DNA of 64,000 nt from Sipunculus nudus. Taxonomy: Eukaryota > Annelida > Sipuncula > Golfingiida > Sipunculidae. The notes under the pieces are model-generated. The model did not search any database and was not told the origin of the DNA. It saw nothing but the letters and a program-made list of their open reading frames with translations. Positions 1 to 11,822 of the stretch are shown here, piece after piece (the first letter of the stretch is position 1; each line of letters begins with the position of its first letter). The translations under genes were made by a program, and so were the position numbers. The DNA lies in contig CM049319.1 of NCBI GenBank assembly GCA_026874595.1, forward strand, positions 939,501 to 1,003,500, written 5' to 3'.

Positions 1-327
1 GTCACACAACAGAACACGTCACTACGGTCTATCGAAGACGACACAACAAAACACGCTTCTACAGTCTTAACTGTTATGATGTTGGATATATTATTAAGGC
101 CACACATTGAAACACGCCAATACAGTCTGCACTGATATGGGGTTAAATATATTACTAAGGCCACACATTAAAACACGCCAATACAGTCTGCACTGTTACG
201 GTGTTGAATATATTACTAAGGATACACAATTAAACACGCCAATACAGTCTGCACTGTTACGGTGTTGAATATATTACTAAGGATACACAATTAAACACGC
301 CAATACAGTCTGCACTGATATTGGGTT
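1..327 (+). repeat. Partial 403-bp variant unit (A-B-C-D-E/D-E), left edge
   Basis: The window opens 15 bases inside monomer B (1-83), followed by C (84-144), D (145-205), an extra hybrid monomer (206-266) and E (267-327). The extra monomer has the E-type start and middle (ctaaggatacacaatt) but the D-type end (gttacggtgtt). Complete, the unit would be 403 bp, that is L plus one 61-bp monomer. It carries the local variant acgcttct in B (T at 57), shared with units near 2329, 3636 and 4601. Confidence 0.9.
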
Positions 328-608
328 GAATATATTATTAAGGCCACACATTAAAACACGCAACTACTGTCTACAATGTAATGATTTTGGATATATAACT
401 AAGGTCACACAACAGAACACGTCACTACGGTCTATCGAAGACGACACAACAAAACACGCCTCTACAGGCTTAACTGTTATGATGTTGGATATATTATTAA
501 GGCCACACATTGAAACACGCCAATACAGTCTGCACTGTTACGGTGTTGAATATATTACTAAGGATACACAATTAAACACGCCAATACAGTCTGCACTGAT
601 ATTGGGTT

Positions 609-669
609 GAATATATTATTAAGGCCACACATTAAAACACGCAACTACTGTCTACAATGTAATGATTTT
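609..669 (+). repeat. Monomer A (reference copy)
   Basis: 61-bp monomer, starting gaatatattattaagg and ending gtaatgatttt. It is the most AT-rich of the set (18 of 61 bases are G or C). Its second half (caactactgtctacaatg) has lost the short dyad present in D and in the second half of B. Some units between 9 and 47 kb carry a C-to-T change at its single CpG (atgcaac instead of acgcaac), which serves as a lineage marker. Confidence 0.9.
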
Positions 670-767
670 GGATATATAACTAAGGTCACACAACAGAACA
701 CGTCACTACGGTCTATCGAAGACGACACAACAAAACACGCCTCTACAGTCTTAACTGTTATGATGTT
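670..767 (+). repeat. Monomer B (reference copy), a fused pair of 61-mers
   Basis: 98-bp element that does not fit the 61-bp register unless read as two monomers joined. Its first 50 bases align without gaps to positions 1-50 of D at about 70%. Its last 48 bases align without gaps to positions 14-61 of D with 10 mismatches, about 79%. The net loss at the junction, near gaagacg, is 24 bp. It is present in every complete unit except the 122-bp one at 34052, so the fusion predates the array seen here. It contains five of the nine CpG sites of an S unit and the only TATATAA string (673-679). Confidence 0.88.
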
Positions 768-828
768 GGATATATTATTAAGGCCACACATTGAAACACG
801 CCAATACAGTCTGCACTGATATGGGGTT
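768..828 (+). repeat. Monomer C (reference copy)
   Basis: 61-bp monomer with start ggatatattatt, the diagnostic acattgaaac in the middle and end gatatggggtt. The full C form occurs in L units, in the two D/E variant units and in the 220-bp unit. In S units only its front part survives, fused to the end of D. It is closest to D, with 7 differences in 61 bases. Confidence 0.9.
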
Positions 829-889
829 AAATATATTACTAAGGCCACACATTAAAACACGCCAATACAGTCTGCACTGTTACGGTGTT
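829..889 (+). repeat. Monomer D (reference copy)
   Basis: 61-bp monomer with start aaatatattact, middle ccacacattaaaac and end gttacggtgtt. It is present as a full monomer only in L units and the partial unit at the left edge. Its end contains the dyad ACAGT-CTGC-ACTGT (867-880). Eight L units (at 6680, 7022, 27017, 39720, 42090, 43275, 45645 and 48015) carry acattgaaac instead of acattaaaac in D, either a point change or a short gene-conversion tract from C. Confidence 0.9.
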
Positions 890-950
890 GAATATATTAC
901 TAAGGATACACAATTAAACACGCCAATACAGTCTGCACTGATATTGGGTT
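890..950 (+). repeat. Monomer E (reference copy)
   Basis: 61-bp monomer with start gaatatattact, diagnostic ggatacacaattaaac and end gatattgggtt. It closes L and S units and is followed by A. Two lineage markers lie here: a 1-bp deletion (ccaatcag for ccaatacag) in five L units, and agtttgcac for agtctgcac in four L units. Confidence 0.9.
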
Positions 951-1231
951 GAATATATTATTAAGGCCACACATTAAAACACGCAACTACTGTCTACAAT
1001 GTAATGATTTTGGATATATAACTAAGGTCACACAACAGAACACGTCACTACGGTCTATCGAAGACGACACAACAAAACACGCCTCTACAGTCTTAACTGT
1101 TATGATGTTGGATATATTATTAAGGCCACACATTGAAACACGCCAATACAGTCTGCACTGTTACGGTGTTGAATATATTACTAAGGATACACAATTAAAC
1201 ACGCCAATACAGTCTGCACTGATATTGGGTT
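951..1231 (+). repeat. Reference S unit (281 bp: A-B-C/D-E)
   Basis: Typical copy of the short unit: A 951-1011, B 1012-1109, C/D hybrid 1110-1170, E 1171-1231. There are 95 such units. It is exactly one 61-bp monomer shorter than L. The remaining monomer starts like C (ggatatattatt, with acattgaaac) and ends like D (gttacggtgtt). S is therefore most simply an L unit that lost 61 bp through exchange between its C and D monomers. The reverse route, L from S by monomer gain, is formally possible but would not by itself explain the clean C-to-D switch. Confidence 0.95.
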
Positions 1232-4200
1232 GAATATATTATTAAGGCCACACATTAAAACACGCAACTACTGTCTACAATGTAATGATTTTGGATATAT
1301 AACTAAGGTCACACAACAGAACACGTCACTACGGTCTATCGAAGACGACACAACAAAACACGCCTCTACAGTCTTAACTGTTATGATGTTGGATATATTA
1401 TTAAGGCCACACATTGAAACACGCCAATACAGTCTGCACTGTTACGGTGTTGAATATATTACTAAGGATACACAATTAAACACGCCAATACAGTCTGCAC
1501 TGATATTGGGTTGAATATATTATTAAGGCCACACATTAAAACACGCAACTACTGTCTACAATGTAATGATTTTGGATATATAACTAAGGTCACACAACAG
1601 AACACGTCACTACGGTCTATCGAAGACGACACAACAAAACACGCCTCTACAGTCTTAACTGTTATGATGTTGGATATATTATTAAGGCCACACATTGAAA
1701 CACGCCAATACAGTCTGCACTGATATGGGGTTAAATATATTACTAAGGCCACACATTAAAACACGCCAATACAGTCTGCACTGTTACGGTGTTGAATATA
1801 TTACTAAGGATACACAATTAAACACGCCAATACAGTCTGCACTGATATTGGGTTGAATATATTATTAAGGCCACACATTAAAACACGCAACTACTGTCTA
1901 CAATGTAATGATTTTGGATATATAACTAAGGTCACACAGCAGAACACGTCACTACGGTCTATCGAAGACGACACAACAAAACACGCCTCTACAGTCTTAA
2001 CTGTTATGATGTTGGATATATTATTAAGGCCACACATTGAAACACGCCAATACAGTCTGCACTGATATGGGGTTAAATATATTACTAAGGCCACACATTA
2101 AAACACGCCAATACAGTCTGCACTGTTACGGTGTTGAATATATTACTAAGGATACACAATTAAACACGCCAATACAGTCTGCACTGATATTGGGTTGAAT
2201 ATATTATTAAGGCCACACATTAAAACACGCAACTACTGTCTACAATGTAATGATTTTGGATATATAACTAAGGTCACACAACAGAACACGTCACTACGGT
2301 CTATCGAAGACGACACAACAAAACACGCTTCTACAGTCTTAACTGTTATGATGTTGGATATATTATTAAGGCCACACATTGAAACACGCCAATACAGTCT
2401 GCACTGATATGGGGTTAAATATATTACTAAGGCCACACATTAAAACACGCCAATACAGTCTGCACTGTTACGGTGTTGAATATATTACTAAGGATACACA
2501 ATTAAACACGCCAATACAGTCTGCACTGATATTGGGTTGAATATATTATTAAGGCCACACATTAAAACACGCAACTACTGTCTACAATGTAATGATTTTG
2601 GATATATAACTAAGGTCACACAACAGAACACGTCACTACGGTCTATCGAAGACGACACAACAAAACACGCCTCTACAGTCTTAACTGTTATGATGTTGGA
2701 TATATTATTAAGGCCACACATTGAAACACGCCAATACAGTCTGCACTGTTACGGTGTTGAATATATTACTAAGGATACACAATTAAACACGCCAATACAG
2801 TCTGCACTGATATTGGGTTGAATATATTATTAAGGCCACACATTAAAACACGCAACTACTGTCTACAATGTAATGATTTTGGATATATAACTAAGGTCAC
2901 ACAACAGAACACGTCACTACGGTTTATCGAAGACGACACAACAAAACACGCCTCTACAGTCTTAACTGTTATGATGTTGGATATATTATTAAGGCCACAC
3001 ATTGAAACACGCCAATACAGTCTGCACTGATATGGGGTTAAATATATTACTAAGGCCACACATTAAAACACGACAATACAGTCTGCACTGTTACGGTGTT
3101 GAATATATTACTAAGGATACACAATTAAACACGCCAATACAGTCTGCACTGATATTGGGTTGAATATATTATTAAGGCCACACATTAAAACACGCAACTA
3201 CTGTCTACAATGTAATGATTTTGGATATATAACTAAGGTCACACAACAGAACACGTCACTACGGTCTATCGAAGACGACACAACAAAACACGCCTCTACA
3301 GTCTTAACTGTTATGATGTTGGATATATTATTAAGGCCACACATTGAAACACGCCAATACAGTCTGCACTGATATGGGGTTAAATATATTACTAAGGCCA
3401 CACATTAAAACACGCCAATACAGTCTGCACTATTACGGTGTTGAATATATTACTAAGGATACACAATTAAACACGCCAATACAGTCTGCACTGATATTGG
3501 GTTGAATATATTATTAAGGCCACACATTAAAACACGCAACTACTGTCTACAATGTAATGATTTTGGATATATAACTAAGGTCACACAACAGAACACGTCA
3601 CTACGGTCTATCGAAGACGACACAACAAAACACGCTTCTACAGTCTTAACTGTTATGATGTTGGATATATTATTAAGGCCACACATTGAAACACGCCAGT
3701 ACAGTCTGCACTGATATGGGGTTAAATATATTACTAAGGCCACACATTAAAACACGCCAATACAGTCTGCACTGTTACGGTGTTGAATATATTACTAAGG
3801 ATACACAATTAAACACGCCAATACAGTCTGCACTGATATTGGGTTGAATATATTATTAAGGCCACACATTAAAACACGCAACTACTGTCTACAATGTAAT
3901 GATTTTGGATATATAACTAAGGTCACACAACAGAACACGTCACTACGGTCTATCGAAGACGACACAACAAAACACGCCTCTACAGTCTTAACTGTTATGA
4001 TGTTGGATATATTATTAAGGCCACACATTGAAACACGCCAATACAGTCTGCACTGATATGGGGTTAAATATATTACTAAGGCCACACATTAAAACACGCC
4101 AATACAGTCTGCACTGTTACGGTGTTGAATATATTACTAAGGATACACAATTAAACACGCCAATACAGTCTGCACTGATATTGGGTTGAATATATTATTA

Positions 4201-7200
4201 AGGCCACACATTAAAACACGCAACTACTGTCTACAATGTAATGATTTTGGATATATAACTAAGGTCACACAACAGAACACGTCACTACGGTCTATCGAAG
4301 ACGACACAACAAAACACGCCTCTACAGTCTTAACTGTTATGATGTTGGATATATTATTAAGGCCACACATTGAAACACGCCAATACAGTCTGCACTGTTA
4401 CGGTGTTGAATATATTACTAAGGATACACAATTAAACACGCCAATACAGTCTGCACTGATATTGGGTTGAATATATTATTAAGGCCACACATTAAAACAC
4501 GCAACTACTGTCTACAATGTAATGATTTTGGATATATAACTAAGGTCACACAACAGAACACGTCACTACGGTCTATCGAAGACGACACAACAAAACACGC
4601 TTCTACAGTCTTAACTGTTATGATGTTGGATATATTATTAAGGCCACACATTGAAACACGCCAATACAGTCTGCACTGATATGGGGTTAAATATATTACT
4701 AAGGCCACACATTAAAACACGCCAATACAGTCTGCACTGTTACGGTGTTGAATATATTACTAAGGATACACAATTAAACACGCCAATACAGTCTGCACTG
4801 ATATTGGGTTGAATATATTATTAAGGCCACACATTAAAACACGCAACTACTGTCTACAATGTAATGATTTTGGATATATAACTAAGGTCACACAACAGAA
4901 CACGTCACTACGGTCTATCGAAGACGACACAACAAAACACGCCTCTACAGTCTTAACTGTTATGATGTTGGATATATTATTAAGGCCACACATTGAAACA
5001 CGCCAATACAGTCTGCACTGATATGGGGTTAAATATATTACTAAGGCCACACATTAAAACACGCCAATACAGTCTGCACTGTTACGGTGTTGAATATATT
5101 ACTAAGGATACACAATTAAACACGCCAATACAGTCTGCACTGATATTGGGTTGAATATATTATTAAGGCCACACATTAAAACACGCAACTACTGTCTACA
5201 ATGTAATGATTTTGGATATATAACTAAGGTCACACAACAGAACACGTCACTACGGTCTATCGAAGACGACACAACAAAACACGCCTCTACAGTCTTAACT
5301 GTTATGATGTTGGATATATTATTAAGGCCACACATTGAAACACGCCAATACAGTCTGCACTGTTACGGTGTTGAATATATTACTAAGGATACACAATTAA
5401 ACACGCCAATACAGTCTGCACTGATATTGGGTTGAATATATTATTAAGGCCACACATTAAAACACGCAACTACTGTCTACAATGTAATGATTTTGGATAT
5501 ATAACTAAGGTCACACAACAGAACACGTCACTACGGTCTATCGAAGACGACACAACAAAACACGCCTCTACAGTCTTAACTGTTATGATGTTGGATATAT
5601 TATTAAGGCCACACATTGAAACACGCCAATACAGTCTGCACTGATATGGGGTTAAATATATTACTAAGGCCACACATTAAAACACGCCAATACAGTCTGC
5701 ACTGTTACGGTGTTGAATATATTACTAAGGATACACAATTAAACACGCCAATACAGTCTGCACTGATATTGGGTTGAATATATTATTAAGGCCACACATT
5801 AAAACACGCAACTACTGTCTACAATGTAATGATTTTGGATATATAACTAAGGTCACACAACAGAACACGTCACTACGGTCTATCGAAGACGACACAACAA
5901 AACACGCCTCTACAGTCTTAACTGTTATGATGTTGGATATATTATTAAGGCCACACATTGAAACACGCCAATACAGTCTGCACTGTTACGGTGTTGAATA
6001 TATTACTAAGGATACACAATTAAACACGCCAATACAGTCTGCACTGATATTGGGTTGAATATATTATTAAGGCCACACATTAAAACACGCAACTACTGTC
6101 TACAATGTAATGATTTTGGATATATAACTAAGGTCACACAACAGAACACGTCACTACGGTCTATCGAAGACGACACAACAAAACACGCCTCTACAGTCTT
6201 AACTGTTATGATGTTGGATATATTATTAAGGCCACACATTGAAACACGCCAATACAGTCTGCACTGATATGGGGTTAAATATATTACTAAGGCCACACAT
6301 TAAAACACGCCAATACAGTCTGCACTGTTACGGTGTTGAATATATTACTAAGGACACACAATTAAACACGCCAATACAGTCTGCACTGTTATTGGGTTGA
6401 ATATATTATTAAGGCCACACATTAAAACACGCAACTACTGTCTACAATGTAATGATTTTGGATATATAACTAAGGTCACACAACAGAACACGTCACAACG
6501 GTCTATCGAAGACGACACAACAAAACACGCCTCTACAGTCATAACTGTTATGATGTTGGATATATTATTAAGGCAACACATTGAAACACGCCAATACAGT
6601 CTGCACTGTTACGGTGTTGAATATATTACTAAGGATACACAATTAAACACGCCAATACAGTCTGCACTGATATTGGGTTGAATATATTATTAAGGCCACA
6701 CATTAAAACACGCAACTACTGTCTACAATGTAATGATTTTGGATATATAACTAAGGTCACACAACAGAACACGTCACTACGGTCTATCGAAGACGACACA
6801 ACAAAACACGCCTCTACAGTCTTAACTGTTATGATGTTGGATATATTATTAAGGCCACACATTGAAACACGCCAATACAGTCTGCACTGATATGGGGTTA
6901 AATATATTACTAAGGCCACACATTGAAACACGCCAATACAGTCTGCACTGTTACGGTGTTGAATATATTACTAAGGATACACAATTAAACACGCCAATAC
7001 AGTCTGCACTGATATTGGGTTGAATATATTATTAAGGCCACACATTAAAACACGCAACTACTGTCTACAATGTAATGATTTTGGATATATAACTAAGGTC
7101 ACACAACAGAACACGTCACTACGGTCTATCGAAGACGACACAACAAAACACGCCTCTACAGTCTTAACTGTTATGATGTTGGATATATTATTAAGGCCAC

Positions 7201-10200
7201 ACATTGAAACACGCCAATACAGTCTGCACTGATATGGGGTTAAATATATTACTAAGGCCACACATTGAAACACGCCAATACAGTCTGCACTGTTACGGTG
7301 TTGAATATATTACTAAGGATACACAATTAAACACGCCAATACAGTCTGCACTGATATTGGGTTGAATATATTATTAAGGCCACACATTAAAACACGCAAC
7401 TACTGTCTACAATGTAATGATTTTGGATATATAACTAAGGTCACACAACAGAACACGTCACTACGGTCTATCGAAGACGACACAACAAAACACGCCTCTA
7501 CAGTCTTAACTGTTATGATGTTGGATATATTATTAAGGCCACACATTGAAACACGCCAATACAGTCTGCACTGATATGGGGTTAAATATATTACTAAGGC
7601 CACACATTAAAACACGCCAATACAGTCTGCACTGTTACGGTGTTGAATATATTACTAAGGATACACAATGAAACACGCCAATACAGTCTGCACTGATATT
7701 GGGTTGAATATATTATTAAGGCCACACATTAAAACACGCAACTACTGTCTACAATGTAATGATTTTGGATATATAACTAAGGTCACACAACAGAACACGT
7801 CACTACGGTCTATCGAAGACGACACAACAAAACACGCCTCTACAGTCTTAACTGTTATGATGTTGGATATATTATTAAGGCCACACATTGAAACACGCCA
7901 ATACAGTCTGCACTGTTACGGTGTTGAATATATTACTAAGGATACACAATTAAACACGCCAATACAGTCTGCACTGATATTGGGTTGAATATATTATTAA
8001 GGCCACACATTAAAACACGCAACTACTGTCTACAATGTAATGATTTTGGATATATAACTAAGGTCACACAACAGAACACGTCACTACGGTCTATCGAAGA
8101 CGACACAACAAAACACGCCTCTACAGTCTTAACTGTTATGATGTTGGATATATTATTAAGGCCACACATTGAAACACGCCAATACAGTCTGCACTGTTAC
8201 GGTGTTGAATATATTACTAAGGATACACAATTAAACACGCCAATACAGTCTGCACTGATATTGGGTTGAATATATTATTAAGGCCACACATTAAAACACG
8301 CAACTACTGTCTACAATGTAATGATTTTGGATATATAACTAAGGTCACACAACAGAACACGTCACTACGGTCTATCGAAGACGACACAACAAAACACGCC
8401 TCTACAGTCTTAACTCTTATGATGTTGGATATATTATTAAGGCCACACATTGAAACACGCCAATACAGTCTGCACTGTTACGGTGTTGAATATATTACTA
8501 AGGATACACAATTAAACACGCCAATACAGTCTGCACTGATATTGGGTTGAATATATTATTAAGGCCACACATTAAAACACGCAACTACTGTCTACAATGT
8601 AATGATTTTGGATATATAACTAAGGTCACACAACAGAACACGTCACTACGGTCTATCGAAGACGACACAACAAAACACGCCTCTACAGTCTTAACTGTTA
8701 TGATGTTGGATATATTATTAAGGCCACACATTGAAACACGCCAATACAGTCTGCACTGTTACGGTGTTGAATATATTACTAAGGATACACAATTAAACAC
8801 GCCAATACAGTCTGCACTGATATTGGGTTGAATATATTATTAAGGCCACACATTAAAACACGCAACTACTGTCTACAATGTAATGATTTTGGATATATAA
8901 CTAAGGTCACACAACAGAACACGTCACTACGGTCTATCGAAGACGACACAACAAAACACGCCTCTACAGTCTTAACTGTTATGATGTTGGATATATTATT
9001 AAGGCCACACATTGAAACACGCCAATACAGTCTGCACTGATATGGGGTTAAATATATTACTAAGGCCACACATTAAAACACGCCAATACAGTCTGCACTG
9101 TTACGGTGTTGAATATATTACTAAGGATACACAATTAAACACGCCAATACAGTCTGCACTGATATTGGGTTGAATATATTATTAAGGCCACACATTAAAA
9201 CATGCAACTACTGTCTACAATGTAATGATTTTGGATATATAACTAAGGTCACACAACAGAACACGTCACTACGGTCTATCGAAGACGACACAACAAAACA
9301 CGCCTCTACAGTCTTAACTGTTATGATGTTGGATATATTATTAAGGCCACACATTGAAACACGCCAATACAGTCTGCACTGTTACGGTGTTGAATATATT
9401 ACTAAGGATACACAATTAAACACGCCAATACAGTCTGCACTGATATTGGGTTGAATATATAATTAAGGCCACACATTAAAACACGCAACTACTGTCTACA
9501 ATGTAATGATTTTGGATATATAACTAAGGTCACACAACAGAACACGTCACTACGGTCTATCGAAGACGACACAACAAAACACGCCTCTACAGTCTTAACT
9601 GTTATGATGTTGGATATATTATTAAGGCCACACATTGAAACACGCCAATACAGTCTGCACTGATATGGGGTTAAATATATTACTAAGGCCACACATTAAA
9701 ACACGCCAATACAGTCTGCACTGTTACGGTGTTGAATATATTACTAAGGACACACAATTAAACACGCCAATACAGTCTGCACTGTTATTGGGTTGAATAT
9801 ATTATTAAGGCCACACATTAAAACACGCAACTACTGTCTACAATGTAATGATTTTGGATATATAACTAAGGTCACACAACAGAACAGGTCACAACGGTCT
9901 ATCGAAGACGACACAACAAAACACGCCTCTACAGTCATAACTGTTATGATGTTGGATATATTATTAAGGCCACACATTGAAACACGCCAATACAGTCTGC
10001 ACTGTTACGGTGTTGAATATATTACTAAGGATACACAATTAAACACGCCAATACAGTCTGCACTGATATTGGGTTGAATATATTATTAAGGCCACACATT
10101 AAAACACGCAACTACTGTCTACAATGTAATGATTTTGGATATATAACTAAGGTCACACAACAGAACACGTCACTACGGTCTATCGAAGACGACACAACAA

Positions 10201-11321
10201 AACACGCCTCTACAGTCTTAACTGTTATGATGTTGGATATATTATTAAGGCCACACATTGAAACACGCCAATACAGTCTGCACTGTTACGGTGTTGAATA
10301 TATTACTAAGGATACACAATTAAACACGCCAATACAGTCTGCACTGATATTGGGTTGAATATATTATTAAGGCCACACATTAAAACACGCAACTACTGTC
10401 TACAATGTAATGATTTTGGATATATAACTAAGGTCACACAACAGAACACGTCACTACGGTCTATCGAAGACGACACAACAAAACACGCCTCTACAGTCTT
10501 AACTGTTATGATGTTGGATATATTATTAAGGCCACACATTGAAACACGCCAATACAGTCTGCACTGATATGGGGTTAAATATATTACTAAGGCCACACAT
10601 TAAAACACGCCAATACAGTCTGCACTGTTACGGTGTTGAATATATTACTAAGGATACAGAATTAAACACGCCAATACAGTCTGCACTGATATTGGGTTGA
10701 ATATATTATTAAGGCCACACATTAAAACACGCAACTACTGTCTACAATGTAATGATTTTGGATATATAACTAAGGTCACACAACAGAACACGTCACTACG
10801 GTCTATCGAAGACGACACAACAAAACACGCCTCTACAGTCTTAACTGTTATGATGTTGGATATATTATTAAGGCCACACATTGAAACACGCCAAAACAGT
10901 CTGCACTGATATGGGGTTAAATATATTACTAAGGCCACACATTAAAACACGCCAATACAGTCTGCACTGTTACGGTGTTGAATATATTACTAAGGATACA
11001 CAATTAAACACGCCAATACAGTCTGCACTGATATTGGGTTGAATATATTATTAAGGCCACACATTAAAACACGCAACTACTGTCTACAATGTAATGATTT
11101 TGGATATATAACTAAGGTCACACAACAGAACACGTCACTACGGTCTATCGAAGACGACACAACAAAACACGCCTCTACAGTCTTAACTGTTATGATGTTG
11201 GATATATTATTAAGGCCACACATTGAAACACGCCAATACAGTCTGCACTGTTACGGTGTTGAATATATTACTAAGGATACACAATTAAACACGCCAATAC
11301 AGTCTGCACTGATATTGGGTT

Positions 11322-11822
11322 GAATATATTATTAAGGCCACACATTAAAACACGCAACTACTGTCTACAATGTAATGATTTTGGATATATAACTAAGGTC
11401 ACACAACAGAACACGTCACTACGGTCTATCGAAGACGACACAACAAAACACGCCTCTACAGTCTTAACTGTTATGATGTTGGATATATTATTAAGGCCAC
11501 ACATTGAAACACGCCAATACAGTCTGCACTGATATGGGGTTAAATATATTACTAAGGCCACACATTAAAACACGCAACTACTGTCTACAATGTAATGATT
11601 TTGGATATATAACTAAGGTCACACAACAGAACACGTCACAACGGTCTATCGAAGACGACACAACAAAACACGCCTCTACAGTCATAACTGTTATGATGTT
11701 GGATATATTATTAAGGCCACACATTGAAACACGCCAATACAGTCTGCACTGTTACGGTGTTGAATATATTACTAAGGATACACAATTAAACACGCCAATA
11801 CAGTCTGCACTGATATTGGGTT
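11322..11822 (+). repeat. 501-bp double unit with D/A hybrid monomer
   Basis: Order is A (11322-11382), B (11383-11480), C (11481-11541), D/A hybrid (11542-11602), B (11603-11700), C/D (11701-11761), E (11762-11822). The hybrid starts like D (aaatatattactaagg) and ends like A (caactactgtctac, then gtaatgatttt). The switch lies in the stretch that is identical in A and D (aaggccacacattaaaacac). D-to-E of one unit and the front of A of the next are missing, so the register shifts by 220 bp. The second half carries cacaacgg (11640) and gtcataactg (11684), shared with units at 6399 and 9795. Confidence 0.93.

Larger units (their letters stand above)
609..950 (+). repeat. Reference L unit (342 bp: A-B-C-D-E)
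   Basis: Typical copy of the long unit: A 609-669, B 670-767, C 768-828, D 829-889, E 890-950. There are 104 such units in the window, six of them with a 1-bp deletion. C ends in gatatggggtt, D in gttacggtgtt and E in gatattgggtt; these endings and the starts (ggata, aaata, gaata) are the diagnostic positions. By eye, identity to D is about 82% for A, 89% for C and 85% for E over 61 ungapped bases. Counting B as two fused monomers, L is a hexamer of about 61-bp units that has lost 24 bp (366 minus 24). Confidence 0.95.
328..11321 (+). repeat. Mixed S/L domain (19 L, 16 S)
   Basis: Unit order from 328: S, L, 2S, 3L, S, 4L, S, 2L, S, L, S, L, S, 3L, 4S, L, S, L, 2S, 2L, S. All units are full length. 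Local markers include acgcttct in B at 2329, 3636 and 4601 (also 57 in the left-edge unit) and ggtttatcg at 2924. The first 12 units (328-4187) have the same order as 25832-29691. The L-S pair starting at 6057 recurs at 9453 with four shared variants. No gene or other element is embedded. Confidence 0.93.

Noticed and set aside
328-612. Open frame of 94 codons per S unit (70 in L), repeated throughout the + strand
   Set aside because: It starts at TTG rather than ATG and exists only because the unit happens to lack stops in that frame. Units of 281 bp are not a multiple of 3, L units break it, and single-base variants (for example cacataacag) interrupt it freely. No known domain is visible.
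645-848. Minus-strand open frame of 67-71 codons in most L units
   Set aside because: It is a shadow of the repeat. It spans A to D, depends on the same monomers and shows no coding signature. Its start moves when one base in D changes.
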